A stretch of 64,000 nucleotides of DNA, taken from contig JAOANU010000010.1 in NCBI GenBank assembly GCA_034387635.1, positions 682,001 through 746,000 of the forward strand. The letters are read 5' to 3'. The notes below the pieces were generated by a model. The model did no database searches, was not told the origin of the DNA, and saw only the letters and a list, made by a program, of their open reading frames with translations. A program made the position numbers and the translations under genes. This document shows, in pieces, positions 21,931-31,600 of this stretch. This stretch comes from Rhodosporidiobolus odoratus. Its lineage: Eukaryota > Basidiomycota > Microbotryomycetes > Sporidiobolales > Sporidiobolaceae. Position 1 is the stretch's first letter. Every line of letters begins with the position of its first letter.

Positions 21931-22784
21931 ATGGCCGCTTCTTCGCACAACGTTGACGACAGCTGTATTTTCTGCAAGATCATCAAGGGCGATATTCCTA
22001 GCTTCAAGTTGGTAGACACGGAGTCGGTGTACGTTTGTAGTTCTATTCCTTCATCTCTTCCGACCCCTTCCTCCCCTCTTCTGCTCCGGCGCAGCTGTTC
22101 AAAGCAGCATGACTGACTATCTACTTCTTGCAGCTACTCCTTCCTCGACATCAGCCCAATCAGCAAAGGTCACGCTCTTGTGATTCCCAAATGTTCGTTT
22201 TTTCCTCCTACACCACTTCTTCCGCACTCTGCACCATCAGCCCACTGATCCTACGTTGGCCGTGACGGCTCACAGATCACGCCGCCAAGCTACACGACCT
22301 TCCCGACGCACACCTCGGTGACATCCTCGCCGCCGCAAAGAAGATTGCGATCGCTCAGGGGTTGGAGAATTACAACATCCTGCAGGTATGTCTCTTCAAT
22401 GCTCCTTTTGCTCTACTCTCTCTCTCTCTCTGTCCTTCTCCACACCACCGCACAGCAAAGGAGTCGTTTGAGCCGAAACCAGATATCTGACTTTGCCTTC
22501 GGACTTCGTGTTCCCGTAGAACAACGGTAGGATCGCGCACCAAGTTGTGGACCACGCGCACTTCCACGGTCCGTCCTCCTCTCCCTATGCCTCTCTCCTC
22601 GACCCCATCCTCCGCCCCTTCCCCCCATCGCTCACTAAACCTTGACTCGCTCCCACCCGCGCGCGCAGTGATTCCTAAACCCTCTGCTTCAGACGACCAG
22701 GGTCTTGTCATCGGGTGGCCGACTCAAGAGATGGACAAGGAGGAATTGAAGAAGTTGCATGAGGAGTTGGTGGCTAAGCTCTGA
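21931..22784 (+). CDS. HIT (histidine triad) family nucleotide-binding protein, HINT-like
   Basis: Five exons (21,931-22,028; 22,134-22,192; 22,276-22,385; 22,520-22,568; 22,669-22,784) give 143 residues. CIFCKIIKGDIPSFKL at the start, SFLDISPISKGHALVIPKYHAAKLHDLP in the middle and QNNGRIAHQVVDHAHFHVIPKP near the end are classical HIT features. The triad HxHxHxx appears as HAHFHVI, and the CxxC is part of the zinc site seen in HINT/HIT proteins. It probably hydrolyses purine nucleoside phosphoramidates or dinucleotides. The length is normal for the family. Confidence 0.92.
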
Positions 22785-23281
22785 AAAGTGTTTTCCGACA
22801 CAGAAGGAAGGTAGAAACGAAGCGAGGCACGATGTCGACTGGACTGGACTGGACTGGACTGGACTGGGACTGGTGACCGTAGGGACAGTACAGGCGGGCA
22901 GAGGGAGTGCTGCTTTTGACTGCCCTCGGTTCTGCCCAAAGAAGAATTGGTTTTCCTGTTACATCTTAGTGCTCTTCCCGCACTTCCAAAGGCGCCCCGG
23001 GATATCGATCGTTCTTCCAACAAGGACAGACAGCGACCTGCCACGTCCGCAGGAGATAGGCAAAAGAGGAGAGGGCATAATGCACGAGGAGATGCGAAAC
23101 GAGTGGTGCGTTGCGTTGCGATCCTGAAGCTACCCTATCTCGCTCGATCCGGGAAGCCCGAAACGAGCATCTCTCGTTGTCCCACCTCTCCCCTGATGAG
23201 CGTGGGCCCGACCAGCCTCTGCCTGACAAATTTTGCCCTAGGTTTCTTCCCTCGCGAAACCTATCCTCCCCGACCCTCAAC
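22785..23281. other. Convergent spacer with an ACTGG repeat
   Basis: Spacer between the HIT gene and CYC3, which read towards each other. It contains about six copies of a 5-bp ACTGG unit (about 22,838-22,866). No gene seen. Confidence 0.6.
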
Positions 23282-24340
23282 TCAAGCCTTCCCTCCCTCC
23301 TCTTGACCTCCCAATCCCCAATACCTATTAAACCTCATTCTGACCCCTTCCCAGCCATCCAAAGCCGGTCTACAATCGATAAAGAAGGCTAAGTTGGGCA
23401 TGAAATTGCCTTCGACTCCAGCTTTTCCTCCTGCAGCAGCGTCTGGGAGGAGGAGAGAAGCGCCTCGACCGGTGTAAAAGTCTATCACGTAGCGGATTCG
23501 GACGGAGGTGGGTTCTGAGGAGGAGGAGGAGGAAGGAGGGGAGGAGGGAGAGGGGACGGGACGGTCGACGAGCCAGTCGTGTCGGTCGAAGGGGGCGGTG
23601 TAGCTATCGGAAACGGGATGGAATCAGTCATGTGGCATCTAAATCATAGGCGGGAGTTGGCCAGGGTCGAGCCAAAGAGGAGAATTAAAGAAGAAGAAAA
23701 GGCAGAGAAAACGTACCCAATCAAACTCTTCCACCTAGCCCTGGGACTAACCTCCCTCGGTTTCCCCACAAAACTGACCAACTTGCTCTCACATGCCTCC
23801 CCCTCCTTCAACCCCATCGCCTGTCGTTCCCACTCGAGAACCTGCTGCCAAACCCTCTCGTTAACAGCATTGTGAATCGGAACCACGGTGCTCATGTCCC
23901 GAGCTGAGGGGTTACGGTCTTTACGTTGAAGGGCGGTGTAGAAGGAGGCTTGGGAGGGGTAGACCCAGTTTGGTTCGGTACCGGTTGGGGCGGCGGCGGC
24001 CTCTGCTGGGTGTAGAGGGGGGTTGCCGTGACCCTCGCTTGGTGGAGCAGAGGCGGCTGAGGAGGAGGGAGCATTCGAGTCGTGCATGGGACAGGCGGAA
24101 GGAGGGGTCGCGGCTGTTGAAGATGGTGGAGAGGGGGTTGATGAGGAAGAAGAAGAGGGAGGAGGAAGCCATCGTGGGATTGTACTGATCTCTCGTTCGG
24201 TTGACAGATGTTGAGCTTGAGGATCTTGCGCTGGGTACGAGTGTGGTGACTTGGCGGTCCCTGGTGGTGGCAGTGAGGGAGTTGTAGACGAAGACGAAGC
24301 GAGCCAGGCTGAGCGGGTTGTGTGGTCGACTGGACAGCCG

Positions 24341-24377
<37 letters not shown>

Positions 24378-24420
24378 ATTGAGATACTTGTTCTGGTGTT
24401 GAAGATGTGAATGGCCACAT
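23282..24420 (-). CDS. CYC3: Cytochrome c haem lyase (holocytochrome c synthase)
   Basis: Two exons (23,717-24,420 and 23,282-23,603) encode 341 residues. The start chosen at 24,420 gives MWPF, then a polyalanine run coded by a TGC repeat. CPVDH and, later, ACPMH are haem-regulatory CP motifs. The catalytic region reads NWVYPSQASFYTALQRK, STVVPIHNAVNERVWQQVLEWE, FVGKPREVSPRAR, PFDRHDWLVDR and VRIRYVIDFYTG, all hallmarks of the lyase. It attaches haem to apocytochrome c in the mitochondrial intermembrane space. The linker between the two CP motifs is long and low-complexity. The gene is divergent from the Aurora kinase gene, 257 bp away. Confidence 0.93.
24342..24375. repeat. TGC trinucleotide repeat coding polyalanine
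   Basis: A run of about eleven TGC units within CYC3 exon 1 encodes a run of about ten alanines (read as GCA on the minus strand) near residues 17-27. It is probably length-variable between strains. Confidence 0.8.
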
Positions 24421-24677
24421 TGCTGTTTGCGTGTATCGAGGCAAGAGGGAGATCGAGGAGGACGAGGAGGATCTCACTTTCTGGTATTTCCGCTGCGGGT
24501 TGGGCGCAGTGTAGAGATGTAATTTTCACTGTCTCTGCCTGTACCTAGCCCACCAAGAGAGCCGTGGTCGCTCTTGTCATGTTCTCTAGCTAATGGATTT
24601 CTCAATCCTGTTCCTTCTTCTGCATAACCTTCTTCGCTTCCCTCACCTCTGCTCTTTCTGCTCCAGCTGTGCACAAC
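24421..24677. promoter_or_regulatory. Divergent promoter of CYC3 and Aurora kinase
   Basis: A 257-bp gap between oppositely directed start codons. No specific motif was recognised. Confidence 0.5.
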
Positions 24678-26797
24678 ATGACCACACGGGTCCTAGGACG
24701 CGCGTCCACCCTCGAGAACTCGCTCGATCGGCTGTCTCTCGCTGATCAAGACCGCACCTCTGCCCTCACCAAACCTTCAATCAACCCAAAGGTAAACACG
24801 AGCCTACTCCTCACCGCTACAAAGCCCGTACTGACTATCTTCATCTGCTACAGCTCGCTCCCATCCGCCCCTCCTCCGCACTCGATTCAACCGCCCCTCC
24901 TTCCTCAGCATCATCCAACATCAACCGTCAACCCTCTCTCAAACTCGCAACCGCCTCGAGAGCCTCACAGACTGGTACTGCCAGCTCTCTCAAAACCCCT
25001 CGGCTATTAGGAGACGCGCCCACCTCGTCAACCCTCGGGACCAAACCCGCTTCTTCAACCACCGCACCTGGAAACCCCGCCGGCGGACTGCAGAGCAAAT
25101 ACCGAGGACCGCCAGCCGGTACCGCCCCATCCTCTTCCTCTGTCCGCGCCCCCGCCCCGGGCTCAAGTTCGACCCGCCCACCTTTGGCGCCGACTTCTTC
25201 CTCAACTAGCGCGGCGAGTTCAGATGCAGCGCCAATGACGATGGGGAGTTACGATGGAGGGTTTGAGAGGGACGAGAGGAATAAGGGGGAGGGAGTCAAG
25301 GGGGAAGCGGCTCGGACGCTGGCGATGGATAGTTCGAGTGGTGGAGGAGCGTGAGTCGTATTCTTCTTCCTCTTCTACCCACCTTGTCCCCCTGGGTGTT
25401 CGACGCTGAATCATCTTGCTCCTTCAATTAAATCTATCCCTTGGCTCTGTCCGCATGCGGCTCAACGCGCAGTCACCGCCCGACCGCCCCCTTCTCCCTC
25501 TCCTCCTTCGAAATCGGTCGACCCCTCGGAAAAGGCAAATTCGGTCGAGTCTACATGGCTCGAACCAAAGCCGAACCCAAATACATTGTCGCTCTCAAGT
25601 GCTTGTTTAAGGAAGAGATTGTCAAGAACAAGGTTGAGAAACAGGTTAGGCGGGAGATTGAGATTCAGAGTCATTTGGCGTGAGGCGCGATTCTTTTCTT
25701 CCTTCCTTTCTCCCCTGTTCTCGATGGGTACTGACTCCGGGTGCCGATTGCAGACACCCCAATATCCTTCGCCTCCATGGATACTTCCACGACGACAAGC
25801 GAATCTTCCTCATCCTTGAATTTGCTGGCAAGGGAGAGTTGTACAAGCAGCTGCATCGATGCGGTCGATTCAGTGAGAAGCGAAGTAGCCGAGTGCGTCC
25901 TCCATCCGTTGACCCTCCCTCGCTTGATCACTGACTCTCTCTGACCCGCACTGTGCTCTCGTGCAGTACATCGCCCAAATGGCCGACGCCCTCTCCTACC
26001 TCCACGCAAAACACGTCATCCACCGCGACATCAAACCGGAAAACATCCTAATCGGCATGAACGGTGAACTGAAAATTGGTGACTTTGGGTGGTCGGTTCA
26101 TGCGCCTGGGAATCGGAGGAGTACTCTGTGTGGCACTTTGGATTACCTTCCTCCCGAGATGGTGGAGAATAGGGAACATACGGACAAGGTGGACCTTTGG
26201 GCGCTTGGGGTTTTGACTTATGAGTTTTTGGTTGGGGCGCCGCCGTTTGAGGATTTGTCGGGGCATCAGGGTGAGTGGTTTTTTCCCTCCTACCTCCTCC
26301 TCCCTTTTCCTGGGTTGCCCTCGAGCACGTTGGCCCTCGTCCGTTCGAGCTGCGCATCGAGCCGTTGCTCATGGAAAGAGAAGTTGAGAGCCCGTGTTCT
26401 GCTAGCAGATTACTGACCACCTCACCTTCTTCTTCTCGATGCTCCACCTTTCTGTATTTGCGTGCCACTTGCGCCTCCGCCTCCGCCGATCCGCCTTGCT
26501 CTGCGCTCTGCTGCCCTACAGCCACTTACAAGAAGATTACCCGTCTAGACTATACCATCCCCTCCTCCGTCTCCTCCGAAGCAGCCGATGTGATTCGTCG
26601 TGTATGTCCCTCTCAACCTTCCTCCGCCCTTTGTTGTCTCTCATCAACTATTCCGGAACTTAGGGAGAGGGACTGACCTTGCGCGATGCCACACACAGCT
26701 CCTCCAACTCAAACCTGAAGACCGCCTCCCCCTCGCCCAGGTAGCCGTTCATCCTTGGATCAAGAAGTATGAGAAGAGGACTAGCTCAACGATGTGA
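24678..26797 (+). CDS. IPL1: Aurora kinase (Ipl1-like Ser/Thr protein kinase)
   Basis: Seven exons (24,678-24,791; 24,854-25,350; 25,473-25,679; 25,754-25,892; 25,967-26,270; 26,522-26,601; 26,699-26,797) give 441 residues. A Ser/Pro-rich N-terminal half (to about residue 210) precedes the kinase domain: [19 protein letters not shown] (P-loop), VALKCL (VAIK lysine), [23 protein letters not shown] (catalytic loop), DFGWSVH and [16 protein letters not shown] (activation loop with the Aurora-type RRxT). It ends with the final kinase helix HPWIKKY. Aurora B/Ipl1 is the chromosomal passenger kinase that corrects kinetochore attachment and controls cytokinesis. Confidence 0.95.
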
Positions 26798-27161
26798 GGG
26801 TTTCACGACACGCCCGCCTCGCCCGCACTCCGAAGGCTCGGTTCTTGTTTCGTATTTTCCCCTACCCCTGCTTTCGAAGGGGGTTGTTGTATCTTTTTTC
26901 GTATCCTTTCTTGACTGTTCCTCTTGTATTGTCGAGCATTGGCGTCGACTACCTTACTGCGTCTGCTCAGCAAGACAAAGGGTTGCTTCATCGTTCCGGA
27001 TTGAGAAGGCCGCTCGAACCTTTCTCTCCCGCTCTTTCTCGCACACCGCTCGAGTGACTTATGCAGCGTTACTCTTGTCAGACTCGAACACGCAACAGAC
27101 AACAATCGGGTACGACCTCTCTACAAACCCTTCGGAGCCGGAAAGGACAGGGGTGGGCTGC
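26798..27161. other. Convergent spacer, Aurora kinase and Con-6
   Basis: No gene seen. It contains a GGATTGAGAAGGCC motif copy at about 26,998, about 200 nt downstream of the kinase stop. Confidence 0.5.
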
Positions 27162-27973
27162 TCAAATCGAATCCGGGTCAATCCCCATCGCCTGCAACTT
27201 GTCCCTCGCATGCTGCCTTCCCTCATCCGTCGTCTTCGGACGGTGAAGAGCGGCTTTGTACCCTCCGATAACGCTGCGCATGTCCGCCCCCGCCCAATAT
27301 CAGCTTTCAGCCAAAAGGACCGAGAGAAAAGAGGAAGAAGGGGAAGAAGTGGGGGAAACGCACCGATGTTCATGCACAATGGCATCATGAGCCGTATCAC
27401 TGACTCCGTGACTCCCATGTGAGATGTGGTGATGCGCATCTTCATGATGGTGGACCTTGATGTGAGGTTCGACGTGTACATCGCTGGCGAGTTCGTCTTC
27501 GACGTCTTCCGCTCCTCCAGAGTGGACGTGGGAGGTGCGAGGGGAGGCGGAGTGGTGCGAGCGGTGCGACGTAGAGGCGTGGGTAGGGTCGCCAGGGGCG
27601 TCGCCGTGCGCGATGGACAGGTCGGTAGCTAGGTGAGCGGCGTTCTGCGCGTCAAGATCGGTCAGCGGGTCATCCCCTTTCACGAACAGGGTTATCTAGC
27701 GCCTCGTCGGAGTGGCGGGGGCGAGGAAAGCAGCGGGAAAGAGATGAACCCACGTCGCGAGTCTCTTGACTAAGCGATTTGTTGTGACTAGCAGCGAGGT
27801 ACCCAGCGTGAACGCGCGTGTACTCCTGTATTTCCATATTTGTGAAGCATCAGCCATCATGCACGAACGAAGGGAGGTAACGGACGAAGCGAGCGCACCT
27901 TTTCCGAGAGAACGTTGCCCCTCTCGTCCTTCTCGAGTACCTTGTCTCCTTCGACGGCGAGTTCGTGCGACAT
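27162..27973 (-). CDS. Con-6 family (conidiation-specific protein 6-like), intact copy
   Basis: Four exons (27,899-27,973; 27,754-27,825; 27,364-27,644; 27,162-27,273) give 179 residues. It starts MSHELAVEGDKVLEKDERG. Exon 2 is EYTRVHAGYLAASHNKSLSQ, and exon 3 is rich in His, Asp and Glu (HHHEDAHHHISHG). The last exon carries VIGGYKAALHRPKTTDEGRQ and HARDKLQAMGIDPD, the repeat that defines the family. Con-6 proteins are small, hydrophilic and induced during sporulation or stress in other fungi; the role here is inferred only from the family. It is head-to-head with copy 3 of the uncharacterised family, mirroring the frameshifted copy at 18.2 kb. Confidence 0.8.
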
Positions 27974-28533
27974 GATAGACTGCTATTAGTGGTGATACGA
28001 GGTGAGTGCTGTCGGGCGAGCAGGGTGTAGGGCGAGGTCAGGTGAAGTGAGAAGTGACGTGGAAAGGAGGAGGAGGAGGAGGAGGAGCGAGCGGGAGGAA
28101 GGCAGAAGCACGAGAGTGAGATGGAGCACGAGGAGGTGGCGGGGAAGATGGAAGAGTGGCCTACTGAGTATAAGAGTGCCTTGACTGCTTGCTGAGCGAG
28201 AGAGAGAGGGAGGGAAAGGAGAAAGGAAAGGAAGGAAAGGAGGTCAGCTGTTGACGTCGACCTCAACGCTGGCTGAGAACGGCTTGAAGCGGCCAGCTCA
28301 CGAACGGGGGGTGGAACTCGATCTGCTGAATAGGTTGACGCGTTTGAGCTACCGATTCGTCCAAGTAAGAAGCGCGAGTGGGAGGAAAAGCAGCGGGGGC
28401 AAAAGTGAGTTTCCCTCTTCTCTCTCCGCAATATTCACGTTTCGAAAGACATAGCCTCGACATAGATACAACCCATGCGCTACGAAGGCGAAAAGCTGTA
28501 CCAAAGTCACGAAGAACCGCCGTCGCCTTTTTA
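27899..28533 (-). repeat. Right arm of inverted repeat IR2
   Basis: Partner of 17,640-18,266. It covers the first exon and upstream region of the intact Con-6 gene. The two arms are separated by about 9.6 kb containing pirin, HIT, CYC3 and the Aurora kinase. Confidence 0.9.
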
Positions 28534-28807
28534 CCTTGAGCTGACCTTCGCAACCCGCCAGGAAAGTGTTCAAGTCCGTTCGGCCCGCAGCGTGCTCCAT
28601 TCCTGGTGCTTTCAGGCGTCCGCCGACGAGCCGACTCCGGTCCACGGACCCGTTGAAGCTGGGTTGTCCGCCGCTGGGACCGCCGCTTGACGACCTTCGG
28701 CTCCTGACGACTCTCGAGCCGGCCTGAGCAGCCACGCAGTTTGCTTCTGTCAAACAAGCGGCCTTTACCAGCTTGTCCTACTACCTTTCGCTTCCTCCGC
28801 ACTCGAC
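27974..28807. promoter_or_regulatory. Shared upstream region of right Con-6 and family copy 3
   Basis: An 834-bp gap between divergent starts. About 560 bp next to Con-6 are near-identical to the corresponding left region in inverted orientation, including a GA-rich block at 28,198-28,242. Confidence 0.6.
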
Positions 28808-29924
28808 ATGGGCGACACTTCACAAGAAAAGGCGGCTCTTCAATGGGCCACCCGAGAAGTCAACCGCATGTTCACCGCCCGTACCTTGTCTGCTCAGGAG
28901 CGCGATCAGTATATAGGCATGGTCACCAGCAGCCTCAACGCCGATACCTCCAAGCTGGCAAACATCCATGCCGAACAGGTCTACCGCGCCGCCTTTGTGG
29001 AATGCCTCGGCGCCTTGAACTCCAATCTGGAGGCCACGTTCGCTCAGGGAGGTTCCGCGGCAACCGTACGCTTCAGTAAGTAGTCATCCCTTCGGTATGT
29101 ACTGACGATGTCCTCGTTGTTCGCAGATTCCCCCCGGCTTGGCAGCCAAAGTGGCCCTCAACTGTGACCGTCTCGGCAAAGTTGCGTATACGGTCGCCGA
29201 AGGCCTGCGCGTCTTTCACAGCGGTGGGCACGAGGGCCGACTTTCGTTCGTGCAAGAATGGTTGCCCAAGCAGCACGCCGCGGCAGAGGCGGTTTACGGG
29301 TTACCTGTCGGCTATGGGCAGGCCGCTCAGTACTTCAGCCAGATCGTTGCCGTTGCTCGAGCACTCGAGAACAGCCTCGCGGTCCTCTGCGCTTCCATGT
29401 CACAGGTGACTAATGGCGGAGCGCAGGCCACCCGCCGGTTCATGGGTCTGTACATTAGCCTTTGCAATCCGTTCTCCCAAGCCTCTTCTGAGGCTCGACA
29501 GGAGTGTATAGAAGAGGTTCGTACACGCCTATACGCCTTGTGCGCAGAGCCTGCAGCGGATAAACATCACGCCTTGTCGGTACGTTCCGTTGCTGTATCT
29601 TCAGTAGGCACTCACCGCTGACACAACTCTCTCTCAAACACTCTGCACATGTGATAGGATCCAGCACAGTATCTCAGGGTGCTTAACAACAGGGTAAGAG
29701 CCGCTGCATGGCATCCGTGCTAGGTCATTATCCTAGTCCGTGTCGACAAAGTACAGAACTAACTCCTTCTTGTCCTCCTGTTCACGCTATGCTCCCGATT
29801 GGACTTCCGTCCACAGCAATCCTCCCTTTCCAAGCCCGAGATCGGCCGCCGCGTCGCGCGCCTGTACTTTGGAGGAGGGACAAAGGAGGGATGGGAAAAG
29901 GCAGCGAGGAGGAGGTTCACGTAA
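28808..29924 (+). CDS. Uncharacterised four-exon family protein, copy 3 (intact)
   Basis: Exons 28,808-29,065 (258 nt), 29,127-29,579 (453 nt), 29,658-29,693 (36 nt) and 29,817-29,924 (108 nt) join in frame to 284 residues. It has the same layout as copy 2. Conserved features are LANIHAEQVYRAAFVECLGALN in exon 1, IPPGLAAKVALNCDRLGK at the start of exon 2, LAVLCASMSQVTNGGAQATRRF, the micro-exon DPAQYLRVLNNR, and the tail KPEIGRRVARLYFGGG then TKEGWEKAARRRFT. The Cys/Trp motif LCGCxPxxNW of the sister genes is missing (VYGLPVGYGQA instead). No known domain recognised. Confidence 0.75.
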
Positions 29925-31600
29925 ACAGCTCCAGGGCTTGCGGTATCGTCGAGGCGTTTAGGAATGAAGTAGTAGTTGGGCAGGGAAACGAGCTGTGGGA
30001 GCTGTGCTTCCAGGTTCACCCTGTTTGAACGACTTCTTGTCTGCGAGTTGAGAAGGTCCCGCTGAACACTACCAAACTTTAAGCATTTCGTCTGTACGTA
30101 TCTACAGACTGCCTTCGTCGAGTAAAACTTCGAGTCTAGGGGTCTGTACTACGACGCTGACAAATTGCCGGCAACGCTCCTAGGGTCCAGACCGAGCGGG
30201 CAAGAGGTCCGGCTGACGGGCGGCGCAGGAGTTATAGATGCTTGACTTGTTGAGGTGGGTGGAGTAGACGAAGTATGCGGCAGGGAGGCGGGTGAAGTGT
30301 GCGAAGGGACGGTCGTCATACTGGAGTCGGAAGGGCGAGAGAACGGGAAGGCGGGAGATGGGCGAGACAGCGGAGTAGGGAGAGCTACACGCATCCAAAC
30401 GCGACGGTCAGCTTCATATGAGCGAATGATGTAAGGGGGAGAGAGGGAAAAGGCGGCGTACTGAACGGCGGAGCAGTGACAGTCGCTTCCATAGCGGCGG
30501 GCAACGACGGAGGGTATGACAGGGGTGATTCTGCAGAGAGATCAAGCGGAGAGCGGATGGAGAGGGAGCAATCAGAGGCAAGCGTCGCTGTCCGCCAACG
30601 AAGATGACGCTGAGAGTGACGTGGGAAGCTTACGAGGTCCCGGCAGCGAGGAAGCAACGTTCGCCACATTGAAGCGAGGCGGAGCGGCCGAAACGGCGCG
30701 TAAAAAGACTTGGGATGTTGAATGTGTACCTGTAGCGCAGGCATGTTGCTGGAATTGGCATGAGATCACACAGAAGAAGGTAGGAGAGGCATCGCACCAA
30801 AGTTCTCGCTACGCATCGGCCGTGGCTGGCATGAAGCATCTTCATTGCCCCTGCCAAGGTAGAGAGATGAAGGACGCGGAGGAGTCGGGTACGCGGCTGC
30901 AGTGCGATGAGAGCAAGCGCCGTCGTCGGCGCAGGAGAAAAGGGAAGGAAGCGAAAGGAAGCGAATACGCACTAGCTGAGGATATAGAAGCGGTGGGACA
31001 TCTAGACGAGGCTACAGAGACGCTATATGTAGGTTGGGATAAGGAGGGATCCAGTGGCGCGCGAGGTGGGCCGGCGGGTGGGGGGCGAGGTGGAGGATCG
31101 AGCCAACCGACAGCAACACAACTAGTCTTTGGCGCCAAGTCAGCGGAAATGGGCACCGCAGTACCTGCTATGAACAGCTTCGGATTGAGTGGCGAACGGA
31201 AGGAAGCCGTAATAAGAACAGCGCGCACCCGAACTTGCTCGAGGAGGGAACGGCGCCCCCGCTGTCAACCTGGGGAGAAGACCTTCGGTTGTCGTATTGG
31301 GCGCGGCGCCGCTTGCGTACACTATCAGCAGAGATATACGAAGATAATGGAACGTCAGCATGGACTTGCTGACTGAAGGAGAGAGCGGAACAACGAACCC
31401 GGGCGGGCTTGAGCCGGTTGAAACAGGACCGACGGCTTGTCATGCGCGACAGAGCCATGTCGCTTCGGCAGAGGCTTGTAATCATCTGCAACGCCAAGCC
31501 AGCTCAGCATTGAAAGCTGCGAGAATGATGGGCGAAAAAGAGGGACCATACGAGACTTGAAAGTCGACGACGGCGGCATCCGCAGGATGACCGCAGGTTA
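29925..31600. other. Spacer: copy 3 3' flank and unresolved recombinase 3' part
   Basis: I could not assign exons here. Minus-strand open frames (Ser/Pro-rich, 30,149-30,394 and 30,842-31,228) may be the tail of the recombinase gene. A 286-residue plus-strand frame (30,516-31,376) is Arg-rich and looks like a shadow. Confidence 0.4.
30045..30066 (+). other. Conserved 3'-flank motif of the family, copy 3
   Basis: GAGTTGAGAAGGTCCCGCTG begins about 122 nt after the stop codon of copy 3, in sense orientation, matching the motif after copy 2. Confidence 0.55.

Noticed and set aside
30516..31376. 286-residue plus-strand frame in the recombinase region
   Set aside because: Arg/Gly-rich low complexity with no recognisable motif, opposite a probable minus-strand gene.
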